A DNA stretch of 64,000 bases from Tenrec ecaudatus. Lineage: Eukaryota > Chordata > Mammalia > Afrosoricida > Tenrecidae. A program made the translations under genes and the position numbers. The stretch covers positions 102,172,805 through 102,236,804 of the forward strand of contig NC_134541.1 of the NCBI RefSeq assembly GCF_050624435.1. The letters are read 5' to 3'. Shown here one piece after another: positions 32,394 to 43,204 of this stretch (position 1 is its first letter; each line of letters begins with the position of its first letter). The notes beneath the pieces are model-generated. The model did not search any database. It was not told where the DNA came from and worked only from the letters and a program-made list of their open reading frames with translations.

Positions 32394-32549
32394 TGTTAGG
32401 TAGCTAGAGACAGGGACAGGCTGTTGTCCCTCCCATGCCTGCGAAGGCCCCATAAAGGAGGTTTGGAAGGAAATCAGGCGAGCATTAAGCACCCATGAAG
32501 ACCCCTGAACTGGGCATGCTCAAATCCAGGCCCCAAGCCAGGTGGGTTG
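32394..32549 (+). mobile_element. ERV LTR (LTR-F), left part
   Basis: Starts TGTTAGGTAGCTAGAGACAG. GGTA at 32390-32393 is repeated exactly at 33418-33421 after the right part, a 4-base duplication typical of class I ERVs. It is split by a second LTR-F in opposite orientation. Confidence 0.8.
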
Positions 32550-32991
32550 TGTTAGATTTCTCAGGAGAGAGCTATACCTAGCTCCTTGGCTCCACGCGAG
32601 AAAGAGTTCACGCCGAAGCCTGATCTGTGATCCCAGTGGGTTTATAGAGAATAGTAGCAGTTTCAGGTTCTACAGTAAATGGAACACAAGCCAGGCAGAG
32701 TCCGCGGGACTGTGTCCTGGAGGCTCCAGCCCGCAGCCTGGCTGTGCTACACTGTGTAGCAGCCGCTGGGAAAGAGATCCCAGAGTAAAACCTCTGGCCT
32801 TTTCAGGGGCCCCATTGGGAGGTGTGGTCGACAATACTGGTTGACCTCATTGGCTGAATCAAATTCAACTGGCTTAGAGGGACCAATCCAGATGAAACGC
32901 CCACCTAGGTGTACCACCCCTTCCTGGCCAGAAGCTTGAACCTCTGAACATGTGTAATGGATGCCCCAGTCCCTATGCTAGCTACCTAACA
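32550..32991 (-). mobile_element. ERV LTR (LTR-F) inserted in another LTR-F
   Basis: Borders TGTTAGATTTCTCAGG and GCTACCTAACA. The minus strand parallels the plus copies: start TGTTAGGTAGCTAG, CAGCCAATGAGGTCAACC, TGGGATCACAGATCAGGCTT, end CTGAGAAATCTAACA. Flanks GTTG/GGTG differ by one base. Confidence 0.85.
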
Positions 32992-33417
32992 GGTGGTACA
33001 TCTGGGCAGCCCAAAATAGGCCCAGGTGGGCTTAATTCAGCCAATGGAGTAATCAGTACCTTCAGCCACGCCTCACCAGTCAGTGGTTTGAAATAACCTG
33101 GCAGCGCGAAGGCCATTCCCTCTTTTCACCCTGCTCCTGTGCCCGCTACGCCATGCCACGTGTTCTCCAACTTCGGTTCTGCATGTGTGGGTGCGCTGTT
33201 CTACCAGGTTGCTCATGTCCCGTTGTGAACTTCTACAAGGCTACCGCACAGCTTGGCATGCTTCCCTGAAAAAGTGTGTACTCTTTTGAGATTGTTAAAC
33301 CTGAAACTTCTCCCATCCTTCATAAAAACCCATTTGGATTACAAAATAGGCTTTGGCGTGAATTCTCTCTCATGTGAAGCCATGAACCGTGGTAGTACCC
33401 ACCCGAGAAACCTCACA
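32992..33417 (+). mobile_element. ERV LTR (LTR-F), right part
   Basis: Continues GGTGGTACATCTGGGCAGCC through TTCAGCCAATGGAGTAATCA, ATTACAAAATAGGCTTTGGCG and ends CGAGAAACCTCACA. Aligns with 46417-46769. Confidence 0.85.
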
Positions 33418-34169
33418 GGTATGAAATCTTTCAGTGGGGGATGAACCCAGCCAGGGAGCAAGAGCAGAGATAGTTCAACTAGCAACAGAGGCAAGAGTGT
33501 TTCCTTTGCATGACGGAGTGGGATGAGAATTAGGCCTTCTCTCTCGAGAAAAAAATTGAAGCTATTTTTCACAGATACTGCCTTAGAGTCGGGGAATTGA
33601 CGCATCTTGCTGACTACATTCCCCAGAACATCTTGCACCTGACATCATCTAGTAGTGGAAACAGCATTTGCACTGAAGTTCCCAGAATCTCTCAAGCCTC
33701 ACAGGAACCTTTATAAAAAAACCTCTGAACACATGTGTGTTGAGAAGAAGCCAATATTTACAGCACACTAGTTATAGCTCTCCCTTCCAGGAGACGCTAA
33801 TAAAAGTCTCCTGTGCTGTCGTTTTAAGTCGGGGGTGGGGGAGGGGGTGGGGAAGAGAACTAATGGTACTGAAGGAAGAAATCCAAGCTGTACTGAAGAC
33901 ACTGCAGGGGGTGGGGGTGGGGGTGGGGATGGGCAGACTCAGCTCCAGGAATTGACAGAATCCCAATTAAAATGTTTCAACAAAAGAAGTCACACCGAAG
34001 GTGCCATGCCAAGAAATTTGTAAGAGAGCTACCTGGCCAACAGACTGGATGAGAGCCATATTTGCATCCATTTCAAAGAAATGTGATCGAGCAGAATGTG
34101 GAAATTATCAAACAATATTAGTAACATCATACCAAAGTGAAGTTTTCAAAATATAGATTTTTTTTTAAA
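33418..34169. other. Unassigned DNA with two G-rich tracts
   Basis: G-runs at 33831-33852 and 33907-33933 could fold as quadruplexes; no repeat family or exon seen. Confidence 0.5.
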
Positions 34170-34942
34170 TGGTTGTAGCAGTACATCAGCAGGAAAGTGC
34201 CAGAAATTCAGCCAGATTCCAAAGAGTATGAAACAAAGGATATCATGGTTGATGTCAGGGGACCTTGGCTGACAGCAGAGAATATCAGAAAGATATTTAG
34301 CTGTATTTCTATCCAAAGGCATTACACTAGGTGGATCATAAAAGATAGCATTTAGAAAACTGAGAATTTCAGAATAGTTCACTGTATTCTTGGGAAACCA
34401 TACATAAACCAAGAGGCAGTTGTTTAGCCAGAACAAGGGGTCTTCTGGAAAAATCAGGAAAGGTGTGTGCCTGGGTCCTACCCTTGAATCATATTTATTT
34501 CAGTCTGTATGCTGAGCAAATAATCTGAGGTTATTTGAGTGTATGAAGAGGAACTTGGCATCAGAGTTGGAGGAAGACTTGTTAACAAACTGCCACTTAT
34601 AGATGACAGAACCTCGCTTGCTAACAGCAAAGAGGACTTACCTGATGCAGATCAAAGACGACAGCCTTCATTATGGATTGACCACCAACATAAAGGAGAC
34701 AAAAATGCTCACAAGTGGGCAAATCTGATAGAGAAAAGATGGGCATTGTCAAGGATTCCATTTTACAATCAACACCCATGGAAACAATAAATCAAAGGAT
34801 TGCCTGCCTTGGCAGATCTGCAGCACAAGACCTCTTTCAAGTATTAAATAACTAAGATGTCACCTTGAAGACAAAGGTGCCTCTGGTCCAAGCTGTGCTA
34901 TTTTCAGTAGCCTCCTATATATGTGAAAGCTGGCTGATGAAA
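34170..34942 (+). mobile_element. BovB/RTE, main part
   Basis: Parallels 51790-52540: GCAGTACATCAGCAGGAAAG, the AGAATATCAGAAAGATATTT segment, GGAGGAAGACTTGTTAACAAAC. The catalytic YADD region (34595-34606) has lost bases. Interrupted at 34943 by a second RTE. Confidence 0.82.
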
Positions 34943-35182
34943 GGTGCTGTTGTTTGGTGGTTCCTACTCTTAGTGACTCAACAGAACCAAACACTGCCCT
35001 GTCCTGCACCATCCTTGTAATTGTTCTTCCGCTTGAGCCCACTAGTGTAGCCACTGTGTCCATCCATCTTGTTGAGAGACTTCCTCTTTCTCCCTGCCCC
35101 TCTACCTTACCAAGCATATTGTCCTTCTCCGAGGACGGGCCTCTCCTGATAACATGTCCAAAGTACAGTGAGTCGGGGAGAC
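34943..35182 (-). mobile_element. BovB/RTE 3' tail inserted in RTE
   Basis: Antisense RTE end (AGGTGCTGTTGTTTGGTGGT, CCATCTTGTTGAGAGACTTCC, CTTACCAAGCATATTGTCCTT, TGATAACATGTCCAAAGTAC). RTE sequence in plus orientation resumes after it. Confidence 0.8.
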
Positions 35183-35235
35183 CCCAAAATTGATGCCTTT
35201 GAGTTCTGTTGTTGGCAAAGAATAGTCCACAACCC
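35183..35235 (+). mobile_element. BovB/RTE, resumed part
   Basis: ATTGATGCCTTTGAGTTCTG TTGTTGGCAAAGAATA is the sequence expected downstream of 34942 (compare GGATGCCTTTGAACTTGGGTG at 52608). Confidence 0.7.
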
Positions 35236-35657
35236 ACCCAAGGATCTCCAGTAACAACAACATTGTTTGAAAAAGAAATAACAAAGAGGAATGCTATTTT
35301 ATGACTTGTTAACATTACATGGCATTCAAATGCAGGGTTTATCCATAAAGTTTTATTGGAACACAGGTATACTCATTTACTTGTTGCCTATGGCTACTTT
35401 CATAAAACAATAATACATACATAATACATATTACATAATACAATGGCAGGTTCCCTAGAAGCACTATAGCCCGACAAGCTGATGCTTGAGCCCCCAGATT
35501 ATTACTGATGAGAAAGTCACATCCAAATGTGAAATAAAATACCTTTTCATATTCTTTGTCTTTTGAAGGAAAACTGATAGATATTCGCAGATTGCATTCT
35601 CATATTACCTTTGTGTTACAAGTTTTTGGCATATGCTTGGGTATGCATTACAGGTCA
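35236..35657. other. Unassigned DNA
   Basis: AT-rich, with CATAATACATA repeats near 35410-35440. Nothing else recognised. Confidence 0.4.
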
Positions 35658-36118
35658 TGTGATAGTTTTTTGTGCCAACATGGCACCCATAAGAAGATAT
35701 GGGTGGAGTCTAGTCTGTCAATTAGGTCTGATGGTACCTCCTGGTAGGGGTGGTATTCTAACAAGGAGGATCCTGGGAATGTCCTCTCTCTCTCTCTCTG
35801 CCTTCACCTTCCTGCTGTTGAGTCACTCGGAGAGCTGCCAGAGCCAAGATGAGCCCGGCAAGCCCTGCGATGTACTCACTGCCATTGGACCTGCAAGACT
35901 GCACCCACCAGCCTGTGATCTTCCTGCCTTCTGCATCATTGCATGTGGCTGCGTGAATCCGAAGAGGGACTTTTGGGACCAGTATTGGACTTATGTGTTT
36001 GATCTGGACTGGGCTGAGATGTTTTCTCAATATACAATTACTTCTTGATGTAAAACTCTTTTCTATACATATATGAGTGTCACTGAATTTGTTTCTCTAG
36101 TCAACCTGGCCTAACATA
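35658..36118 (+). mobile_element. Solo LTR-B
   Basis: Runs TGTGATAGTTTTTTGTGCCA to CAACCTGGCCTAACATA with all LTR-B blocks, including CATCATTGCATGTGGCTG and AACTCTTTTCTATACATATA. No exact target duplication found. Confidence 0.87.
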
Positions 36119-36574
36119 TTACGACACCTTGTAAGGGGGTACTAGAGCACGAATAAATCATAAAGACAGAGAGTGGATGCTTGTTTGACCTCTGCCTCAT
36201 GATAATTTTTCTTCTTTGGCTAGCCAGAGGTCAGGCAGGCCCACAATGTTTACTAATTATTTTCTGTAAAGAATATGGGAAGCTAAAGTTTTGGTTCTTT
36301 TCTTTGGTTGTTGTCTTTAGTTATTCCTGTCTGAAATGGTGAAAATGAATGTGATGAATGTAAATTTTGAGCTCAGGGGGCAAAATGGCCACTTGAATGT
36401 CTCCTCTGAGACCCTGCTGCTTAGTCCAAATGGCTGACCGAAGGCCCTGCCCTGGCTTGATGCATCCAGAGATCTAAGGCCATGTGCCTGTGAATGCTAT
36501 AGTTGAGATAAGGATTGAATTGGACTGTTTATTTTTTTAATTTAGATGACTTTTACTAAGGGATAGTGTTATTT
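36119..36574 (+). mobile_element. Possible non-coding proviral DNA
   Basis: May be continuous with 37676-38881 across the L1 pair because that stretch ends in a polypurine tract and LTR-B. I see no gag or pol motif; assignment is inference. Confidence 0.3.
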
Positions 36575-37090
36575 TCTTTTTAATACCATTTTATTAGGGG
36601 CGCATACAGCTCTTATCCCAGTCCATACATCCCTCTACTATTGAGCCCTTGGTATCTGCTCTCCATTCCCCGCCCCTCCCCTACTCTCACTCCCTCATGA
36701 ATCCTTGATAATTGATAAATTATTGTTTTTTCATGTCTTACATTGACCCATGTTTTCCTTCACCCACTTTCCTGATGTCCATCCCCCTGGGAGAGGGTTA
36801 TATGTAGATCAGTGGGATCAGTTTCCCCTTTCTCCCCCCACCTTCCCCTTCCACTCTTGGTGTTGCTACTCTTATTATTGGTCCTGAGGGGTTTATTTGC
36901 CCTGGATTCCCTGTGTTTCCAGTTCTTATCTGTTCATGTGTACATGCTCTGGTCTAGCCAGATTTATAAAGTAGAATTGGAGTCATGATAGTCATGGAGT
37001 GGTGGGGTGGTGGGAAGTATTAAAGAACTAGAGGAAAATTGTATGTTTCATTGGTGCTATACTGTACCCTGACTGGCTGTTCTTGAATTT
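36575..37090 (-). mobile_element. L1 3'UTR, left arm of inverted pair
   Basis: Starts with T-rich TTTTTAATACCATTTTATTAGG and follows the standard L1 3'UTR order (CTTGGTATCTGCTCTCCA, CCTGGGAGAGGGTTATATGTAG, AAGAACTAGAGGAAAATTG) to ACCCTGACTGGC. Confidence 0.85.
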
Positions 37091-37099
37091 GACTGCTTT

Positions 37100-37675
37100 C
37101 ATAATGAGTCACTCAGGGTTCAGTGTAGCAACAATGAAACTCAAAACCTTCCTCTAGTTCTTGAACGCTTCCTCCACACCACCACCCCCCCCACCCCAAT
37201 TATCACGATCCCAACTCTGCCTTGCGGACCTGGCTAGACCAGAGGATGCACAGTGGTGCAGTAGGGATCTGGAAACACAGGGAATCTAGGACGGATAAAC
37301 CCCTCAGGATCAGTGATGAGAGTGGTGACACCGGGAGGGAAGGGGTGTAGAAAGGGAGAACTGATTTTGGGGATCTACATGTAACCTCCCTCTGGGGGAC
37401 GAGCAACGGGAAGATGGGTGAGGGGAGACGCCGGGCAGTGTAAGATAAGATAAAATAATAATTTATAAACTATTAAGGGTTCATGGGTGAGGGGGGAGTG
37501 GGAAGGGAGGGGGAGGGATAAAAGGGAAAATGAGCTGATTCCAGGAACCCAAGTGGAAGGCGAATTTTGAGAATGATGAGGGCAACCAATGTATAAGGGT
37601 GCTTTACTCAATTGATGTATGTATGGATTGTGATAAGAGTTGTATGAGCCCCAATAAAATGATTCATTAAAAAAA
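37100..37675 (+). mobile_element. L1 3'UTR, right arm of inverted pair
   Basis: The same L1 3'UTR in plus orientation, from GTCACTCAGGGTTCAG through CCTCTAGTTCTTGAACGCTTCC to TGAGCCCCAATAAAATGATTCATTAAAAAAAA, with AATAAA and a short poly(A). Confidence 0.87.
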
Positions 37676-38881
37676 AGAATGTGTTTAGGGTTGGGCTGTA
37701 TTATATTGTACTAGTATTATATTGATTTCCTCTAACTATTGTTATTGATATAATGTGTGATAGAATTGATTATTCAGATGTATGAAAAAGTATGAAAATT
37801 GTAAGTTCCCTTGCTTTCAGTCATTAAATGGGATCTTTAAATGGGTATAGGATAAGCCTGCAAAGAAGGCTCTGAAAAGATCAGCCCCACTCGGTGACTT
37901 GAGTGCTTATTATATGTACATTTAAAAAGACTTCCTTAAAGAGCTGTTGACAGAAGGAAGAAAAAGGAGCCCTTTGGATTTTTGAATTGTGAACTAGAGG
38001 TTTGTGTCTGAAGCTGGAAAATTTTGGAGCCAAGAAGAAATTTTCCCCTCTGGGACTGAATTTAAAGGAAGCGTGTGGGCAGCCTGTCGCTTGATAGGGG
38101 ACCACCTGGATCCACCTGTGAAAGTGGGAGAAAAGCAGCAATTGAGAGATGGGTTGTGTCTGACCACTGATACCCATGGACCTAGTTCTCAGGGACTACA
38201 GAATATGAGAATGGGTTGGCTAGTCTAAAGTTTATAGAATTGTGTGGAACCTGAGCTTATGGCATGACTTAGCCTAAGATGGCCAGGGCTGTTCAGAATT
38301 TGTGATGGACCCATGGTCAAAGGGCAAGGTGGCCAACGGGCACCATGGTGAGGCTAAGCGAGGTGGCCCACATTGAGTTAACCAGAACCTGACCAGATGA
38401 AAATAAGATTTTGAACTGGGTGCATATTGCTGCTGACTTTATGGACAGCCTGTCCTGATTCGACTTTGTTTATGGATGTAAACTCCCAAGATTCCAACTG
38501 GAATGAAGCTGCGTGTCTCCTCAGTGCACTGGGCTGATATAAATGGGCAGTATAAAAATTGGCTACCCAAAATGAGGACATGATACAAACATGAAGTGGC
38601 TGATTTACAGACTTTCATTGGTGGTGGTGGCAGTGGGGTATGCTGATAGAATTATAGGATTAAAATGTCGGTGTTCACATAAATGCAGTTGTTAGGCATA
38701 GAATATTTTTGATTTGTTAAATTATAGAATATGATGTTTAAATGAGGTTGGGACATTTTCAGTTGTATGCATTTTTGTTTAATCCTGTTAGGCAAAAATA
38801 TAATTTGAATATTGTCTTTATTTTAAAAATTATATATGGCTAAAGAATTGTGTACAAGTACCAACCTGGCAAGGGGTGGAC
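37676..38881 (+). mobile_element. Non-coding proviral 3' internal region with polypurine tract
   Basis: Ends CTGGCAAGGGGTGGAC directly before an LTR-B, the same polypurine tract position and wording as in the ERVL provirus. The 1.2 kb before it carries stops in all frames and no pol motif, so this was probably a non-autonomous ERVL-like element. How far left it reaches is uncertain. Confidence 0.55.
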
Positions 38882-38889
38882 TGTGATAG

Positions 38890-38892
<3 letters not shown>

Positions 38893-38932
<40 letters not shown>
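38893..38932. repeat. (GT)n microsatellite in LTR-B
   Basis: About 20 GT units from the TTTTGTGCC point of the LTR. Confidence 0.97.
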
Positions 38933-38933
<1 letters not shown>

Positions 38934-39032
38934 CAACATGGCACTGTAAGAAGATATGAGTGGAGTCTACTTGTCCATTAGGTCACAGCCTGATAGCTGT
39001 TGTCTTCTCATTAGGAAGATCCTGGGAACTTA

Positions 39033-39034
<2 letters not shown>

Positions 39035-39076
<42 letters not shown>
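39035..39076. repeat. (CT)n microsatellite in LTR-B
   Basis: About 20 CT units where other LTR-B copies have 5-7. Confidence 0.97.
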
Positions 39077-39081
<5 letters not shown>

Positions 39082-39388
39082 CATCTTTCTGCTGTTGAGT
39101 CATTGCCAGAGCCATGCTGGGACATGCGAGCCCTGTCATACAGTCACCACCATTGAATCCACAAGACTTTGCTCCCACCAACCTGTGATCTTCCTGCATT
39201 CTGCATTATTTCATGTGGCTGCATGAGTCTGAAGCTGGATTTATGGACTAATATCAGACTTGTGGACTTGATCTGAAATTGGGATGGAATGTTTGCTTGG
39301 TATATTATTACTTCTTGATATAAAGCTCTTTCTTACATATATATGAGCATCCCTGTACTTGTCTCTCTAATTAACCTGGCCTAGCACA

Positions 39389-39530
39389 GGTCAGGACAGG
39401 GGTTATTGTAATAAATAGTCTGATTCCTTGTTTTGATGTTAAAAGTCTTCCTTCCTATAGACCCCCTCCTCTTAACATCTGGCCTCGTATCTGGAAAGGC
39501 TGATCATAAAACTGATGTGTGCCTCTTTTG

Positions 39531-39564
<34 letters not shown>

Positions 39565-40239
39565 TGTGTGTTTGTGTTCTGGCAAGAAATTCAAACCTTA
39601 CAAGTAACCTCCCTGTCCACGGGAACTATTGGCCACACTGACACCTTGGTTACGAGACAAGCCTCATCCATTCTTTTTGCTTCACTCAAGCCAGTCCGGA
39701 CTTCTTGTGTTCGCTCAGTTCTTCCAAAATGTCCCTGGAATGAGTAATAAACTGACTTTCTTTCAGATTTCCTGGTGGGTGCAGTGTTATCAATTTTGAC
39801 AACCTGTTGAAATTGTCATTACAATTTCTCCGATCTCTATTGACTGGAGTGGATAAGCTAAGCGCCTTCATACTTGAACCTCTATAATGCTGTCCAATTT
39901 TTAAGACAAAATTGGATATAACAGGACTTGTTTTTCCCAATATACTTATATGTACACCAATCGAACTCACCTGTACATCCAAGAAATGTTTTTGAATAGC
40001 TTCTATATGCCAGGTGAGAGGCAGAATAGCTGAGGGCAGAATTTTCATCAACTTTCAAAAAAGTACAAGAGTTCATAGTTCATTCTCAAGACCCACTGAT
40101 GGTTTCTCTTTCTCTCACTTAGTGCATGGTTATGGAAACATTTCTTTATAAGAAAACTCAAAGGCGATCATGGTCTTCTGGATTAACCAAAATTCTTTGA
40201 GAGAAACCAAGAGCCAACTTGGATAAAAGTATCCACTAG
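39389..40239. other. Unassigned DNA
   Basis: Contains an (AG)n run with short GT tail at 39535-39571; otherwise nothing recognised. Confidence 0.4.
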
Positions 40240-40435
40240 AAAGGTAGCAAATGAGGAAGGCCCCCAATGAGATGGATTGACACAGTAGTTGCAACAATGA
40301 GCTCAAACATAGGAACAATTGTGAGCATAGCATATGACCGGGCAGTGTTTCATTCATCGTGTTGTGTATAGGATCATTGTCATTATGGGTTAGATGGACT
40401 TGATAGCACCTAACAACAAAAACAACAAGAATCTA
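40240..40435 (+). mobile_element. BovB/RTE 3' tail
   Basis: AGGAAGGCCCCCAATGAGATGGATTGACACAGTAG through GATAGCACCTAACAACAAAAACAACAAG: RTE 3' end with A-rich tail. Confidence 0.85.
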
Positions 40436-40439
40436 CTTA

Positions 40440-41430
40440 AACTAGCTTAAGCAAGAAGAGGAATACCTTGATTTAGTTACCAAAATGAAGTAGAGTTAGG
40501 GGAAAGCTGACCTCAGGGATTATAAGATATATTTACCCTCTTTCATACATCAATTTGATGCAAAAGACATTTAAGTACAAATGTTTGCATCAGAATTATA
40601 TCCACAAGGATCTATTTTAAGAAAACATGATCCCATGTGAGCTCTATTAAGCTAATTTAATTCCATGATCAATTCTCTACATGGTTCAATTAAACTATTT
40701 TAATTTTGTTTACATTTTCTGCATTTATATTTGCCTGAAATTAGTTCCATACAAAGCAATTGTTTTTCCTTTAAGTTTTGCAACATATTTTTTTCAGTGA
40801 ATGATCCCCTTCACACTCCCCACTAACTTTTATATACTGATATAACTTACCATTGATTTTCACTTTGAGACTATTATTCCTGCTAAGTTCTATTTCCCTG
40901 GGATAAATTTAGCAAAGGCCTACATTTTGTGGAGAAACTTTTATTCTTTTGTCAATTTTTAGCCAAAAGCAAATTTGACCTTCGACAATGCTTCATTGTT
41001 CTCAGTGTTAATTTGCACTGATAATTTATAACTATAATATTAGCTACTAATTGAATAAAAATAATGATAGCTTCATTTTATTTTTAACTTTTTTTGTGAA
41101 TTAAGTAGGGTATTGCTTGTATTTATTTCTTAGTTACTTTTTAGAGAAATCATAAGCTATTAAGGAAGGCAGAGATGGACGGAGATAGAAATGGGGAGAG
41201 GTAGAGGAGAGGGAGGAGGCACTTGGAAAGCCAAAGACACAGAGAAGGGGAAGTCAAGATAGGAGGGCTAGAGGAAGCCAGAGAATGGGGAAATTAGGAT
41301 AAAATGGAAGGAGAGGAGGAAGACAGATGGAAAGAGAGGAGGTATAGCATTACCCTTTAGATCAGAGTAGTGGATCCAAGCCTCCTGTTTCCAACTGGGA
41401 TGCCTCAGGTGTTTTTCCATTGTTCACTAG
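40440..41430. other. Unassigned AT-rich DNA and a purine-rich tract
   Basis: 40560-41150 is AT-rich without a family match. 41160-41345 is almost all A and G on the plus strand (AGGGAGGAGG, GGAGAGGAGGAAG units). Confidence 0.5.
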
Positions 41431-41432
41431 TA

Positions 41433-41543
41433 CCATATATACTCAAGTATAAGCCGACCCGAATATCAGCGGAGGCACCTAATTTTACCACAAAAACTGC
41501 ATTAAAATGCTGGAAAACTCAGCTTATGTACGAGTATAAACGG
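41433..41543. mobile_element. TA-flanked MITE
   Basis: Left end CCATATATACTCAAGTATAAGC and right end GCTTATGTACGAGTATAAACGG are inverted repeats of each other with several mismatches, and TA stands on both sides (41431-41432, 41544-41545). The TA target suggests a Tc1/mariner-type non-autonomous element. Middle: GGCACCTAATTTTACCACAAA. Confidence 0.65.
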
Positions 41544-41616
41544 TAGTTGAGCTGGAACTAAAATCCAGAGTTTCTGGTGCCTTGTTCAGATTTAGGAAAT
41601 CTCTAAGGTAGATTTT

Positions 41617-42143
41617 TGAGGTATTTAGTTTATTGTGCCAACTTGGCTGATAAACACATATGGGGTTAATTGAAGGGCGGAGGGATAAATGGCTCAATGA
41701 GCTTCGCCTTTCTAGTCCTCAGGTCTCTTGCTTTCTGATGGCTGGACCAGGGTGCATGCCTTAGCCAGTTCCCTGTTTCAGCTGGCAAGGCTTACTTCCT
41801 TCAAGACATCCCTGAAGAGAAGCCACATGGACCTGCCCCGATGCAGCCCTGGGTGCTGGAGCAGCCGTGTGGAGAACCCTGCCAGCGCTGAGTTGCTTAC
41901 ACATTCACTGATTCGGCTTTCCTCCTGCAGTCAGTGTCTTAGTGTGTGTTTTGTGAGATGGGGAAGGACTTTGTGGATTGGTGTCAGACATATGGGTTAA
42001 TGTTAGACTCATGGGCTTGGACAGCACTGGGTTTGGGATGTTTTCTTGATGTGCACTTAACCTTTATATAAAACTCTCTCTTATACATGAGTTTCTCTGG
42101 ATTTGTTTCTTTAAAATACCCAGAAAGTACCCAGACTACCACA
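41617..42143 (+). mobile_element. Solo LTR-E with exact target duplication
   Basis: Runs TGAGGTATTTAGTTTATTGT to CAGACTACCACA, 527 bp. ATTTT at 41612-41616 is repeated at 42144-42148. Close to 29021-29536. Confidence 0.93.
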
Positions 42144-42463
42144 ATTTTATTTTGTCTTTTTCCAGAAGTCCTCAAAGTCTGGCTGCAATGTAGAGGATCC
42201 CATGTATTATCCATATGACACTGTGTCATGCTATGTATGTCACAACTGGCTGAAGATCTGAAGGGCGCTTCTGGTAGGTGCTGAAGTCACTAGGATACTT
42301 CCCTTCCATGAATAGAAAAGTTATGGTAAAACTTTCTTAGCCCTCTTGCCAGCAGATGATCAATGCCCAGATGTTTATAGAGTCTCCTGGTTGAGGTTAC
42401 CCTTCAGAATCCTGGTTTCTAACCCTGTCAGGTAGAGCTGTAATGTTCTATCTCAGAATCCTC

Positions 42464-42496
<33 letters not shown>

Positions 42497-42900
42497 TGTG
42501 TGATATTATATTCTGATATAGACCAGCCTTCTCTAAGAATTCAGAGATGAGCCTTTTCATCTCAGCAACTTCTAGGCCCAACAGCTCACATGTGACTATG
42601 TGATTTGTTCAATGTGCACCTCGCACTTCCATACACATTGGCATTTACTGTTTTTGTTTCCCTCTTTTCAAATCATAATTTTCTAAGGGAAGGAGTCTGA
42701 TTGCTTTAGTAGGTGTCTTATGTCCATGCTTTGACAAATGCCCAGGGAGCGAGATGCTATGATCGGCTCACTGTGAATTAAGAGGATAAGCTCAATTAAA
42801 TATTCATCCAGTAAGTTGGGGTTAACAGTTGGCGTATAACAATCTTCACTCCACTGAGGATCTCCTTGGGAGAGAAAATAGAACTTGGTCAAATTTCCTT
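42144..42900. other. Unassigned DNA with (GT)n
   Basis: A GT microsatellite at 42463-42502; no repeat family or exon recognised. Confidence 0.5.
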
Positions 42901-42916
42901 GAAAATAAGCTAATCA

Positions 42917-42922
42917 GTGCTC

Positions 42923-42953
<31 letters not shown>

Positions 42954-43020
42954 AATACAGAGAAGATTAGCATGGGCCCTGTGCAAGGATGACACGCAAA
43001 TTCGTGGAGCATCCCATATT
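42917..43020 (+). pseudogene. U6 snRNA retrocopy
   Basis: Reads as U6 from GTGCTCGCTTCGGCAGCACA through the intact ACAGAGA box and CAAGGATGACACGCAAATTC to CCCATATT, with about seven substitutions, mostly in the second half. U6 is the catalytic-core RNA of the spliceosome. An A-rich tail (43021-43041) follows and a 16-base duplication flanks the copy: GAAAATAAGCTAATCA (42901-42916) and GAAGATAAGCTAATCA (43042-43057). No TATA box stands about 25 bases upstream. It is therefore an L1-mobilised copy, not a Pol III gene. Confidence 0.95.
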
Positions 43021-43204
43021 AAAAAAAAGAAAGAAAGAAAAGAAGATAAGCTAATCAAACCTATATGAGACAGTCCTTATCTGTGGAATAGTTTTAATAC
43101 AATAAACTTGGTCATTCTAGGTTGTTTTTACTAACCAAACATGAAATCTATGGATTTATGGAAAACAACTCACTGGGAAAGTGTCATCATCAACTTTGTA
43201 ATTG

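Larger units (their letters stand above)
38882..39388 (+). mobile_element. LTR-B, 3' LTR of the preceding element
   Basis: TGTGATAGTTTTGTGTG at the left border, LTR-B blocks throughout, end CCTGGCCTAGCACA. Two microsatellites have grown in it. Confidence 0.87.

Noticed and set aside
36575-37675. Twin-primed (5'-inverted) single L1 insertion
   Set aside because: Both arms carry the same 3'UTR segment; twin priming would give different, adjoining segments.
42917-43020. Functional U6 gene
   Set aside because: Long flanking duplication, A-rich tail, several substitutions and no TATA box at the expected place show a retrocopy.
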